A DNA stretch of 64,000 bases from Antennarius striatus. Taxonomy: Eukaryota; Chordata; Actinopteri; Lophiiformes; Antennariidae. The notes beneath the pieces were generated by a model that was given only the letters and a program-made list of their open reading frames with translations, searched no databases and was not told where the DNA came from. The first letter of the stretch is position 1. The number at the start of each line of letters is the position of its first letter. The position numbers and the translations under genes are program-made. Positions 10,134 through 21,052 of the stretch are shown here, piece by piece. Location of the stretch: contig NC_090797.1 in the NCBI RefSeq assembly GCF_040054535.1, positions 16,701,501 through 16,765,500 of the forward strand. The letters run 5' to 3'.

Positions 10134-13100
10134 ATGGAGATCTCATTTCTAATTGTTGGTTTGCTCATGTTTGATCTATATTATGGAGATGTTTTCAAAC
10201 AAAAGGCTAGATTTGCTGGGGGTATTGTTAATGGAACTAACAATCAGGCCTCAACTGTAACATGTAAACCTCAAGGTACCGCTCGCCTGCCAGCATTCTC
10301 TATGGATGGAGACTTCATTATTGGGGGTGTTTTCGCCATACACCTCTACAAACAGACCTTGAGATATAACTACACCACTGTACCTGAGCCACCGACATGC
10401 ACAGGGAGGTCTGTCAGGAGAAGTGATTGTTGAGAGAGTATCAGAGTGTGTTACTGAAATGCTTTTATTTGTGTTACATTTGCTTGTCATTAACTGTGGC
10501 TGCCTTAGTTGCAAGATTAATGTCTGTTATCACCCATGATATTAAATTGCAAATCTCTTTCTTATGTTACCTGCTTAAATAGTGCATCATCATCATCGTA
10601 TGCATGTTTGACAATTGAGTTTCTGTTTCCAGCATTGACTACCGTCAACTGCGCTTCTCACAGGCTATGATCTTTGCCATTGAGGAGATTAACAACAGCA
10701 CCGAGCTACTGCCCGGTGTCAAACTGGGTTATCACATCTATGACTCCTGCTTCTATGTGCCAGTAATAGTGCATGTGGCATTTCAGCTTTCAAATAGCCT
10801 GGATCAGGCATTTCAAACAAGTGATAACTGCTCTCAGTCTGGTATGGTGGTGGGAGTTGTGGGTGAATCTGGATCCACACGATCTATGATCCTGTCACGT
10901 ATTATTGGGACCTTCAACATTCCTCAAGTACGCCTTTGAATTTCTGACAAACTGTCTTTAATAGAAATTAGTACTGATTCATGTGCCTGCCATGTTCAAT
11001 AATCACATTTATGTTTTCACTTAGGTGAGTTATTTTGCCACTTGTGCATGTCTGTCTGATAAGATGCAGTACCCTAATTTCTTCAGAACTGTACCAAGTG
11101 ACCAGTTCCAGGCTGATGCACTGGCCAAGCTTGTAAAACATTTTGGCTGGACTTGGATAGGTGCAGTCCGGTCAGATACAGACTATGGCAACAATGGTAT
11201 GGCATCTTTCCTGCTCACGGCACAGAAGGAGGGAATCTGTGTGGAATACTCTGTGTCTTTCCATCCGACAAACCCACGCAGCAAGATCCAGAGAGTAGCT
11301 GATGTTATCCGGAGGTGTCCATATCACTGATATGTCAAAGTGTGACAACGTGTGTCACTTGTTATAATGCATGTGCATGTCTTCCACAGATCAACAGCTC
11401 AAGTTGTTGTGGCATTTATTGCCTCTTTCGAACTGGAACTCCTTATGGATGAGCTGTCACGTGAGGCTTCTCCACCCCGACAATGGGTAGGAACCGAGGC
11501 TTGGGTCACCAACCGAAAGATGCTAAAATACAGACTCTGTGCAGGAGCTATTGGATTTGGCATTGAGCAATCAGTCATCCCTGGATTGAGAGACTTCCTG
11601 CTGGATCTCTCTGCCACAAAAGTGGCCTCTTCCCCAGTGCTCACTGAGTTCTGGGAGATTGTATTCAACTGCAGGCTGGGGACATGTGAGAGGCCTGTTT
11701 CTGTTGTTGTAAAAAGTCCACCAGTAATTAAGAAGTAAAACCCACTTTTCTGTAGATTAATTTGTGGATTTTGTTTTGTATGAAATTATGTCTGGTAAAA
11801 TATTTTGACCTTCTTTTGTTGTTATTTATATTATGATATATAATATATGGTTTTAATGTAAGAGATAAAAATGTTCTGTCCAGTTACTGCCACAGGTGAG
11901 AGAATGTGTGATGGAACTGAAGACATGCAGACTCTCCAGAACCCATACACCGACACATCTCAACTTCGAATCACTAACATGGTCTATAAGGCAGTTTATG
12001 CATTAGCACATGCCCTTCATAACACATTGTGCCCGGACACAAATTCATCAACTCACTGCGACAAATACAACAAGTTATCAACAAAGGAGGTTTGTTAAAA
12101 TTATAAAAAAGCAGAAAAACACATTCCAATTGTAAAACTATAGTATATTTAATACCTACATTCAATTAATTTTCTAATACTTAACTTCATAGGTCCTTAA
12201 TCACTTGAAGAACGTGAAGTTTAACCTAAACGGTTATGACGTGTCATTTGATGCAAATGGGGATCCCGTGGCCAAATATGAGCTGGTCAATTGGCAGAAA
12301 AGTCACACGGGCAGCATTGAGATTGTGACAGTGGGACATTATGATGGGTCATTGCCAGCGGGTCAGGAGTTCCAAATTAATACGAACCTCATGTTCATGG
12401 AGGGTGCCACAAAAGTAAGGAGTTTTAAGCATATTCAAACGATGTTTTGAAGGTCTCAGAGATGTAATTTTCCACTGTCAGAAGTTTATACTGACAGTGA
12501 AGAGAACCATTCCCAATGTTATTGCAAATATTTTTGTCCTTTAGTACATTTTATTTTCATCTTACTCTTGGAAGATATGTTTAAGAATAGAAAAATCTGT
12601 TCATTTGATCCCTCTATAGTTACGTTGCATTACTATCAAATACTATAGACCTTTATAACTAGTACAAAGAATTACAAATATTACGATACAAGACTATTAC
12701 AAGATAAATTTTGACAAATAGTTTGTAATTGTAATTTTTATTATTTGTTAAATAATTACTGATTGTAATAAAATATTGAATCTTCTTGACTTTGCATTCA
12801 TGTACCAGGTTCCGAAGTCAGTGTGTAGTGACAGATGTCACCCAGGAACCCGTAAAGTGCTTCAAAAAGGAAAACCCATCTGCTGCTATGATTGTGTGCG
12901 ATGTCCTGATGGAGAGATTAGCAATTCTACAGGTGATTTAGTTTCTATTTCATAAATGCTACATGACATACAGTATATGACTACTAATTTCCATTTGTAA
13001 TTTATTGTTTTGTTTTTTAGATTCTCTTGATTGTACCCCTTGCTCTCATGAATTCTGGCCTAATGCAGAGAGCTACACCTGTCTACCCAAGCCTATTGAA

Positions 13101-13934
13101 TTTCTTTCCTACGATGAGGTCCTAGGAATCATTCTGGCAGTGTTCTCCGTTGGTGGTGCCTGTCTCAGCATCATGACTGCAGTTCTATTCTATCAACATA
13201 GAACATCCCCGATTGTCAAGGCCAACAACTCTGAGCTGAGCTTCCTGCTGCTCTTCTCTCTGACTCTGTGTTTCCTGAGTTCATTAACTTTCATTGGAGC
13301 ACCCTCTGACTGGTCCTGCATGCTGCGACACACAGCCTTTGCAACCACCTTTGTCCTTTGCATGTCTTGTGTTTTAGGCAAAACAATTGTAGTATTAATG
13401 GCCTTCAAGGCCACCCTCCCAGGCAGTAATGTCATGAAATGGTTTGGTCCGCTGCAGCAAAGAATAACTGTAGCCTGCATAACATTTATACAGGCATTAA
13501 TATGTACCATTTGGTTGGTTGTTAGCCCCCCATTTCCAATCAAGAACTTAACTGTATATAAGAAAATAATCATTCTGGAATGTGCTTTAGGCTCAGCCGT
13601 TGGGTTCTGGGGTGTACTCGGGTACATTGGGTTACTCGCTGTCTTTTGCTTAGTGCTTGCTATTCTAGCTCGGAAACTGCCTGATAGTTTTAATGAAGCC
13701 AAGCTCATCACCTTCAGCATGTTGATATTCTGTGCAGTCTGGATCACCTTTATCCCAGCGTATGTCAGCTCTCCTGGGAAATTTACTGTGGCTGTAGAGA
13801 TATTTGCCATTCTGGCCTCCAGTTTCGGATTAATATTCTGTATATTTGCTCCAAAGTGTTTCATCATATTATTTAAACCGGACAAAAACACAAAGAAACA
13901 GTTTTTCAACAAAAATAAATCCCAACACATCTAA
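10134..13934 (+). CDS. Vomeronasal type-2 receptor (OlfC family), gene A, 8 exons, 869 aa
   Basis: Family C G-protein-coupled chemoreceptor of olfactory sensory neurons; fish members are thought to bind amino acids. Exons by GT-AG and phase: 10134-10408, 10633-10927, 11025-11314, 11390-11685, 11896-12089, 12193-12414, 12809-12932, 13021-13934; the joined frame is open for 869 codons. Residues 1-19 are a signal peptide. The Venus-flytrap ligand domain spans about 30-510 ([26 protein letters not shown] in the ligand pocket; [13 protein letters not shown]). The cysteine-rich domain is the 124-nt exon typical of V2Rs. Seven membrane segments fill the last exon (from about residue 600; ends [13 protein letters not shown]). 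The parts 11025-12089 together match the family's single third exon, so two introns are extra. Gene B differs at about 23 residues. Confidence 0.93.
11315..11389 (+). other. Extra intron 1 in V2R gene A (75 bp)
   Basis: Donor CGGAG|GTGTCC, acceptor TTCCACAG|ATCAAC. Removing it restores the family sequence [14 protein letters not shown]; reading through gives a stop after CPYH. V2R genes normally have no intron here. Gene B has the same intron at 57795-57870. Confidence 0.8.
11686..11895 (+). other. Extra intron 2 in V2R gene A (210 bp), bounded by GTGAGAG repeats
   Basis: Donor GGGACAT|GTGAGAG, acceptor GCCACAG|GTGAGAG. Exon 3c begins with the same seven bases that start the intron. Splicing gives [16 protein letters not shown], matching the family sequence, while other splice choices break the frame. 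Gene B equivalent: 58167-58372, where the direct repeat is 8 bp. Confidence 0.8.
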
Positions 13935-14219
13935 GGGGCCTTTTTGGTCAAAACACATGAATATAAATTGAATACATACAGTTGTTGTTGTTTTTTTTAA
14001 TGCACACTTATTTTATCTCATTGCTGGTGGTTAAGTGTTCGTATTTGTGCAAGAGAGGGAGTGTTGTCTTAAATCTTTATCTATTCTGCTTCGAAAAAAC
14101 AAGTTTTTTTGTACTTGATCTAGTAATTGTGTATGGAATGTGTTTCTCTCAATGTGTTGGGAACATAGAGAGTTACACAGTAGGGTCATTCAATCCAAAA
14201 TGTTTAGCCTTCAGCTAGA

Positions 14220-14225
14220 AATAAA
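14220..14225 (+). terminator. Poly-A signal candidate, V2R gene A
   Basis: AATAAA 286 bases after the stop codon, the first canonical hexamer in the 3' flank. It is conserved at 60697-60702 in gene B. Confidence 0.5.
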
Positions 14226-15057
14226 AAAAGACACCTTCTATCTCAGAGAAGAGGCCCAAACAGACAAACAGTGTTTGGTCTGAGCTAGCAAGCAAGGTCT
14301 CTTCCAAGCTGCACAAAACAAACTTTCAAAATAAGAGTCGGAAATGGCAAAGTTTTGAGTGACACTATGGGTCATGTTGGAGCACTTTGAAGTGACTCAG
14401 GATATGATGGCAAAGTAGTGTTAAAAATGTATGGTTGTCATCACAACACAGAACAACAATTGCTAATCTGTACATTCTATTGGAAAATCATTTTCTAGGG
14501 AGAGAGTAGAAAGTCTGGAAGCCGACAAGAAAATTTTCAAGTTTACTATCTTGTTATGTAAGGAGCCTGTCAATAATGTAAGTCAAATATGGAAAGCAAC
14601 AATATGTGATACAATTAAATTTGAGTGTGATATAACCTCAACATAGTGTAGCTGGTAGGGATGAGCGAATACACCACTATCTGTATCCGTATCTGTACTC
14701 GGAATGGGCGGTGCTTAAACCGGAAGTGGGTGTGGTTTGACCAGAAATGGGTGGGGCTTAAATCGCTACATTATTTTAAGTCTAAAATTGATATGTATTG
14801 ATCAAAAGTTGCTATATTTATTGTTTATTTTAAAACTAGTTACAGAACAGCCTCAACATTGACATTCAAATCAATGTTTTTGATCACAAAAGTAAGAGAA
14901 CTATTTACAGAACAAGTTTTTTATGGAACTGAGTCAGAACATGAATATTCTTAAGTCTATGAATGAATATTTACAGAAGAGCCTCAGAATTGAGATTCAA
15001 CACTTTTGATCACAATAGTAAAGGAACTATATATAGAACGAGTAAACACAAAATGCA
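14226..15057. other. Intergenic, AT-rich, with probable MITE from about 14655
   Basis: No gene. From 'tagggatgagcgaa' at about 14657 the sequence resembles dispersed fish non-autonomous DNA elements, but no terminal inverted repeats were identified. It contains two imperfect direct copies of a block of about 60 bases (about 14833-14892 and 14970-15028), both with 'ttacag.a.agcctca' and 'ttttgatcacaa'. Conserved in copy B at 60703-61540. Confidence 0.45.
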
Positions 15058-15122
15058 TTAAAGGGACAGTGAAGTTAATTTTAAGTGACATATACAGTAT
15101 GTTATTCATCAATATAAAAAAT

Positions 15123-15775
15123 AGGGACCCAAGTGGAAGAGTGAGGTTACAGGGAGAAGAGATCAAGAAGGTGGAGGATTTTAAGTACTTAGGCTCAACA
15201 GTCCAGAGCAATGGAGAGTGTGGAAAAGAGGTGAAGAAGCGTGTACAGGCAGGATGGAACGGGTGGAGGAAAGTGTCAGGTGTGATGTGTGATAGAAGAG
15301 TTTCAGCTAAAATGAAAGGAAAGGTATACAAAACTGTGGTGAGACCAGCGATGTTGTTTGGTCTAGAGACAGTGTCACTGAGGAAAAGACAGGGGACAGA
15401 GCTGGAGGTAGCAGAGATGAAGATGCTGAGGTTCTCTCTGGGAGTGACCAGGAAGGATAGGATCAGGAATGAGTACATCAGAGGGACAGCACATGTTAGA
15501 GGTTTTGCAGATAAAGTCAGAGAGGCCAGACTGAGATGGTTTGGACATGTCCAGAGGAGAGATAGTGAATATATTGGTAGAAGGATGCTGAGTTTTGAAC
15601 TGCCAGGCAGGAGGCCTAGAGGAAGACCAAAGAGGAGGTTTATGGATGTAATGAGGGAAGACATGAAGGTAGTTGGTGTGAGAGAAGAGGATTCAAAGGA
15701 CAGGGCTAGATGGAGGCAATTGATTCGCTGTGGCGACCCCTGAAGGGAAAAGCTGAAAGGAAAAGAAGAAGATGA
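15123..15775 (+). mobile_element. RTE LINE 3' tail, severely 5'-truncated
   Basis: Only the last 206 or so codons of ORF2 are present, open from RDPSGRVRLQGEE to RCGDP (stop 15741-15743), then the GAAAAGGAAAAGAAGAAG tail. It contains FKYLGSTV, RPAMLFGLETV and RWFGHVQRRDSEYIG without frameshift. The reverse transcriptase core is absent. It interrupts the palindrome arm; the right arm and copy B (61544-61640) show the arm without it. Confidence 0.85.
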
Positions 15776-15932
15776 AAAAAAGAAGAAAAAATAAATTTTA
15801 TATGTGTAGCATCATCAAAAAAGCTTAAAATCTGTGCCGCAGCAGCTTCGGCATTCAGTGGTCACGTGGGCGTCATACGTCACTGGGGCCAAACACAGCT
15901 TAGCAGCCATAAGGAACAATGCAATTCTAGAC

Positions 15933-16252
15933 GTGATTAACACCAAAAGTATCATGGTTACCTATGATTAACACCAACAGTATCATGGTTACCTGTGATT
16001 AACACCAACAGTATCATGGTTACCTGTGATTAACACCAACAGTATCATGGTTACCTGTGATTAACACCAACAGTATCATGGTTACCTGTGATTAACACCA
16101 ACAGTATCATGGTTACCTGTGATTAACACCAACAGTATCATGGTTACCTGTGATTAAGACTGTGTGTATCATGGTTACCTTTGATTAACACCAACAGTAT
16201 CATGGTTACCTGTGATTAACACCAACAGTATCATGGTTACCTGTGATTAACA
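15933..16252 (+). repeat. 31-bp tandem array, left arm (about 10 units)
   Basis: The unit runs from GTGATTAACACC through CAACAGTATCATGG to TTACCT. Units are nearly identical, with one divergent unit at about 16150-16175 (agactgtgtg). There are no intervening spacers, so this is a minisatellite. Confidence 0.9.
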
Positions 16253-16499
16253 GCAAAAAGACGCAAAGACAAGGACCTGTGGTTCTTCACAATACCTTCT
16301 GTGAAGGTATCACGATAAATATGCTAATGCGCTAGCCCGTCAATGGGATTGTCCATATCATGTTAACATTGAGCTAACCGCCATTTATTACTATTGGACT
16401 GTGTGGAATTAATAACAACTCTAGTTGTTATTAATTCCACAGTGAATTTATTTGAAAGTGGCGTCTTTTTGCTGTCCTGTTGACACAACGGTTCACCAC

Positions 16500-16995
16500 G
16501 CAGGTAACCATGATACTGTTGGTGTTAATCACAGGTAACCATGATACTGTTGGTGTTAATCACAGGTAACCATGATACTGTTGGTGTTAATCACAGGTAA
16601 CCATGATACTGTTGGTGTTAATCACGGGTAACCATGATACTGTTGGTGTTAATCACAGGTAACCATGATACTGTTGGTGTTAATCACAGGTAACCATGAT
16701 ACTGTTGGTGTTAATCACAGGTAACCATGATACTGTTGGTGTTAATCACAGGTAACCATGATACTGTTGGTGTTAATCACAGGTAACCATGATACTGTTG
16801 ATGTTAATCACAGGTAACCATGATACCTTTGGTGTTAATCACAGGTAACCATGATACTTTTGGTGTTAATCACAGGTAACCATGATACTGTTGGTGTTAA
16901 TCACAGGTAACTATGATACTGTTGGTGTTAATCACAGGTAACCATGATACTGTTGGTGTTAATCACAGGTAACCATGGTACTGTTGGTGTTAATC
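16500..16995 (-). repeat. 31-bp tandem array, right arm (about 16 units, inverted)
   Basis: The same unit as the left array on the opposite strand (AGGTAACCATGATACTG then TTGGTGTTAATCAC). About 16 units with scattered single-base variants. Confidence 0.9.
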
Positions 16996-17217
16996 ACGTC
17001 TAGAATTGCATTGTTTCTTATGGCTGCTAAGCTGTGTTTGGCCCCAGTGACGTGTGACGCCCACGTGACCACTGAATGCTGAAGCTGCTGCGACACAGAT
17101 TTTAAGATTTTTTGACCAAACAGATGATGCTACACATATAAAATTTATTTTTTCTTTTTTTTTTCATAATGATGATTAACATATATGTTACTTAAAATTA
17201 ACTTCACTGTCCCTTAA

Positions 17218-17444
17218 CGAAGTGCATGTAATAGTAAATTATCAACTACAAAGTATGCATAAACAAGAATTGTCATACTCAACAAAACTTTTAATTTTTT
17301 TCTTCTTTTTCATTTTAATTTTTTCATAATCAAACTGTTTTTTTCCAATTATTTATTTTTAGCACCTAATGTTCTTGCCATGTTTTTGACATAAAGTTAA
17401 ACAATGATCAACATTGTTTAACTTTATGTCACTGTGTGTGAGTG

Positions 17445-17481
<37 letters not shown>

Positions 17482-17597
17482 TATGTCTCAGTTAAAACGC
17501 ATAAAAGAAAACTGGCATATAACTTATCTTTCCAAACATTTTTTTTTAATCGCTGTATTATAAGGTTGTAAATGGAAAATAAATAATATGATATACA
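17218..17597. other. AT-rich intergenic stretch with (TG)n microsatellite
   Basis: No gene or element recognised. A TG-dinucleotide run lies at about 17449-17480, and 'aacaatg...cattgtt' forms a short palindrome near 17400-17417. Confidence 0.6.
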
Positions 17598-20500
17598 AAT
17601 CTTGAAGGTTCCTTGAGTCGTAACCTTATCGTGGTGGAGGGGTTTGTGTGTCCCAATGATCCTAGGAGCTAAGTTATCTTGGGCTTTCTGCCCCTGGTAG
17701 GGTCACCCATGGCAAACAGGTCCTTGGTGAGGGACCAGACAAAGGACGCTCAAAGACCCTAAATGATGATTAAAAACATTGGAACACGTTTTCCCTTGCC
17801 CAGATGCGGGTCACCGGGGCCCCCCTCTGGAGCCAGGCCTGGAGGTGGGGCTCGAAGGCAAGCGCCTGGTGGCCGGGCGTGCACCCATGGGGCCCAGTCG
17901 GGCGCAGCCCGAAAGGAAGATGTGGGTCCCTCTTCCCATTGGCTCACCACCTGTGGGAGGGGCCATAGGGGTCGGGTGCATTGTGAGCTGGGCGGTGGCC
18001 GAAGGCAGGGACCTTGGCTATCCGATCCCCGGCTACGGAAGCTGGCTCTTGGGACGTGGAATGTCACCTCTCTGGCAGGGAAAGAGCCTGAGCTGGTGTG
18101 GGAGGTCGAGAAGTTCCGACTAGTGTGCCGGGCTCACTTCCACACACAGCTTGGGCTCTAGTACCAGTCCTCTCCAGAGGGGTTGGACTCTCTTCCACTC
18201 TGAAGTTGCCCATGGTGAGAGACGCCGAGCAGGTGTGGGTATACTTATAGCCCCCCGGCTTGGCGCCTGTACATTGGGGTTCACCCTGGTGGACGAGAGG
18301 GTAGCCTCCCTCCGCCTTCGGGTAGAGGGACGGGTCCTGACTGTTGTTTGTGCTTCTGCACCAAACAGCAGTTCAGAGTACCCACCCTTTTTGGAGTCCT
18401 TGGAAGGGGTGCTGGAGAGCGCTCCCACTGGGGACTCCATCGTTCTGCAGGGGGACTTCAATGCTCACATGGGCAATGACAGTGAGACCTGGAAGGGCGT
18501 GATTGGGAGGAACGGCCCCCCCGATCAGAACCCGGGTGGTGTTCAGTTATTGGATTTCTGTGCTTGTCACAGACTGTCCATAACGAGCACCATGTTCAAA
18601 CATAAGGGTGTCCATATGTGCACTTGGCAACAGGACACCCTAGGCCGCAGTCCGATGATCGACTTTGTGGTCGTGTCATCGGACTTGCGGCCGCATGTCT
18701 TGGACACTCGGGTGAAGAGAGGGGTGGAAGGGTCAACCGATCACCACCTGGTGGTGTGTTGGCTCCGTTGGTGGGGGAAGATGCTGGTCCGACCTGGCAG
18801 ACCCAAACGTATTGTGAGGGTCTGCTGGGAACGCCTGGCGGAATCCCCTTTCAAAAGGAGTTTCAACTCCCACCTCCTGCAGAACTTCAATCACGTTCCG
18901 GGGGAGGCGGGGGACATTGAGTCTGAGTGGAACATGTTCCGCACCTCCATTGTCGAAGCGGCCGACCGCAGCTGCGGCCGTAAGGTGGTCGGTGCCTGTC
19001 GTGGCGGCAACCCCAGAACCCGTTGGTGGACATCAGCGGTAAGGGATGCCGTCAAGCTGAAGAAGGAGTCCTATCAGGCCTTTTTGGCCTGTGGGACTCC
19101 TGAAGCAGCTGATAGATACCGGCTGGCCAAGCGGAATGCAGCTTTGGTGGTTGCTGAGGCAAAAACTCAGGCGTGGGAGGAGTTCGGTGAGGCCTTGGAG
19201 GACGACTTCTAGATGGCTTCGAAGAAATTCTGGTCCACCATCAGGCGTCTCAGGAGAGGGAAGCAGTGCAGCATCCACACTGTATATAGTGGGGATGGGG
19301 CACTGCTGACCTCAACTTGGGACGTTGTGACTCGGTGGGGAGAATACTTCAGAGACCTCCTCAATCCCGAAGACACGCCTGCCCATGAGGAAGCAGAGTC
19401 TGGGTTTTCTGAGGTGGGCTCTCCTATCTCTGGGGTTGAGGTCACCGAGGTAGTTAAAAAGCTCCTCGGTGGCTGGGCCCCGGAGGTGGAGGAGATCCGC
19501 CCGGAGTTCCTAAAGGCTCTGGATGTTGTGGGGCTGTCCTGGTTGACACGCCTCTGCAACATCGCATGGACATCGGGGACAGTGCCTCTGGATTGGCAGA
19601 CTGGGGTGGTGGTCTCCCTTTTTAAGAAGGGGGACCGGAGGGTGTGCTCCAACTACAGGGGGATCACAGTCCTCAGCCTCCCTGGCAAGGTCTATTCAGG
19701 GGTTCTGGAGAGGAGGGTCCATCGGGAGGTCGAATCTCGGATTCAGGAGGAGCAGTGTGGTTTTCGTCCTGGCCGTGGAACAGTGGACCGGCTCTATACC
19801 CTTCGCAGGGTCCTTGAAGGGGCATGGGAGTTCGCCCAACCAGTCTACATGTGATTTGTGGACTTGGAGAAGGCGTTCGACTGTGTTCCTCGTGGGGTTC
19901 TGTGAGAGGTGCTTCGGGAGTATGGGGTACCGGACCCTTTGATAAGGGCTGTTCGGTCCCTGTACGACCAATGTCAGAGTTTGGTCCGCATTGCCGGCAG
20001 TAAGTCGGATTCGTTTCCAGTGAGGGTTGGACTCCGCCAAGGCTGCCCTTTGTCACCGATTCTGTTCATAACTTTTATGGACAGAATTTCTAGGCACAGC
20101 CAAGGCGTTGAGGGTGTCCGGTTTGGTGGCCTCAGTATTGCATCTCTGCTTTTTGCAGATGACGTGTTGCTGTTGGATTCATCAAGCCGTGATCTCCAAC
20201 TCTCACTGGAGCGGTTCACAGCCGAGTGTGAAGCGGTTGGGATGAGAATCAGCACCTCCAAATCTGAGACCATGGTCCTCAGTCGGAAAAGGGTGGCATG
20301 CCCTCTCCAGGTTGGGAATTAGATCCTGCCCCAAGTGGAGGAGTTCAAGTATCTCGGGGTCTCGTTCACGAGTGAGGGTACAATGGAACGGGAGATTGAC
20401 AGGTGGATCGGTGCAGCGTCTGCAGTGATGCGGACTCTGTATCGGTCCGTCGTGGTGAAGAAGGAGCTGAGCCGAAAGGCAAAGCTCTCGATTTACTGGT

Positions 20501-20638
20501 TGATCTACGTTCCTGCCCCCATCTATGGTCACGAGCTGTGGGTCGTGACCGAAAGAACGAGTTCCCGGATACAAGCGGTCGAAAAGAGTTTCCTTCGCAG
20601 GGTGTCCGGGCTCTCCCTTAGAGATAGGGTGAGGAGTT
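17598..20638 (+). mobile_element. Non-LTR LINE, 3'-cut, clade unresolved
   Basis: The 5' leader begins at about 17598 (GAGTCGTAACCTTATCGTGG), a start typical of one abundant fish LINE family. Coding sequence runs to about 20638, where a retroviral LTR interrupts it. The 3' end was not found on the far side. The endonuclease is apurinic type and the reverse transcriptase is of the general non-LTR kind. I recognise the family but cannot name its clade safely. Confidence 0.75.
17779..20638 (+). pseudogene. LINE ORF2: endonuclease plus reverse transcriptase with five in-frame stops
   Basis: One continuous frame interrupted only by stop codons: TAG 18121-18123, TAG 19210-19212, TGA 19852-19854, TGA 19903-19905, TAG 20320-20322. 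Endonuclease motifs: [12 protein letters not shown] (18451-18486) and STDHHLVV (18736-18759). RT motifs: LFKKGDRRVCSNYRGITVLS, EEQCGFRPGRGTVDRLY, VDLEKAFDCVP, VGLRQGCPLSP and the catalytic SLLFADDVLLLDS, followed by FKYLGVSFTSEG. Several stops lie at CGA- or TGC-like positions that C-to-T decay would produce. No frameshifts were seen, so decay is by point mutation. Confidence 0.85.
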
Positions 20639-21052
20639 TGTGTCAGGTTCAAACAACCTAGAACATTTAAAACGCAGACAAAAAAGGAGAAGACAACAGT
20701 TTATATTTTTTACTCGCAAGGAGAACGGACAGAGATGTGCTCGCTACAAATGTCTATCCACTCTGAAGATTTTTCTGCCGAACCCTATTTTTATTTAGGG
20801 CAGTCCCTGTTTACATTTATTTTTCTAAGGGATGGGGGGCAGAAAAACAACAGTAAAACAACATCTGGCATGATGCAATAAAAAAGTGACACAGTCATTC
20901 TAATCTGTTTAAGACATCCTCTCCTTTGAAGATAACAACCATTGTCATTCTTATTAGCATTCAGAGGTCGCATCCTGCTCAAATGGCTCCCACTAACACC
21001 CTGGTGATCCTCCTGCTGATTTTGTCTGCCTAGAAAAGAACTTAAAACATAG
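20639..21052 (-). repeat. Retroviral 3' LTR, outer part (split by gypsy insertion)
   Basis: The LTR reads right to left. Its end is TGTGTCAGG... on the plus strand at 20639 (CA terminus on the minus strand), with AATAAA on the minus strand near 20820. The inner part is 28867-28982, beyond the inserted gypsy element. The two parts join at ATAG, the gypsy target duplication. Confidence 0.65.

Larger units (their letters stand above)
15062..17213. mobile_element. Large palindromic (foldback) element with 31-bp repeat arms, copy A
   Basis: Inverted termini begin GGGACAGTGAAGTTAATTTT (left 15063) and match the reverse complement at the right (to 17213), with TTAA next to both ends (15058-15061 and 17214-17217). 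Each arm has about 200 bp of unique sequence, then a 31-bp tandem array in opposite orientation: about 10 units left (15933-16252) and about 16 units right (16500-16995). The core of about 245 bp contains a perfect 18-bp stem (16403-16420 with 16423-16440, 2-bp loop). No transposase; presumed non-autonomous. The left arm is interrupted by an RTE tail at 15123-15775. Confidence 0.75.
1..17217 (+). repeat. Segmental duplication, copy A (contains V2R gene A)
   Basis: Blocks of this stretch recur in the same order and orientation in copy B at about 40205-62320. Matching pairs: 1-230 with 40205-40445, 500-960 with 40490-41150, 3200-3686 with 41190-41626, 7545-9302 with 41627-43380, 9303-15122 with 55794-61600, and the left part of the palindromic element. 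The first bases of the window already match copy B, so the unit may extend left of the window. Differences are mostly insertions: the LINE at 3692-7544 and the RTE tail at 15123 occur only in A. The right edge is blurred by the palindromic element. Identity is high by eye; I did not align it computationally. Confidence 0.85.

Noticed and set aside
11352..11738. Treating the V2R genes as pseudogenes because of stops after CPYH and after VIKK
   Set aside because: Both stops lie in GT-AG introns with matching phases; the spliced frame is open for 869 codons in both genes.
13193..13930. Long 245-codon minus-strand frame opposite the last V2R exon (also 59670-60407)
   Set aside because: Antisense shadow of the seven-helix exon; present in both copies only because the exon is conserved, with no recognisable domain.
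15933..16995. CRISPR-like regular repeats
   Set aside because: The 31-bp units are directly abutting with no spacers, and the sequence is vertebrate; it is a minisatellite.
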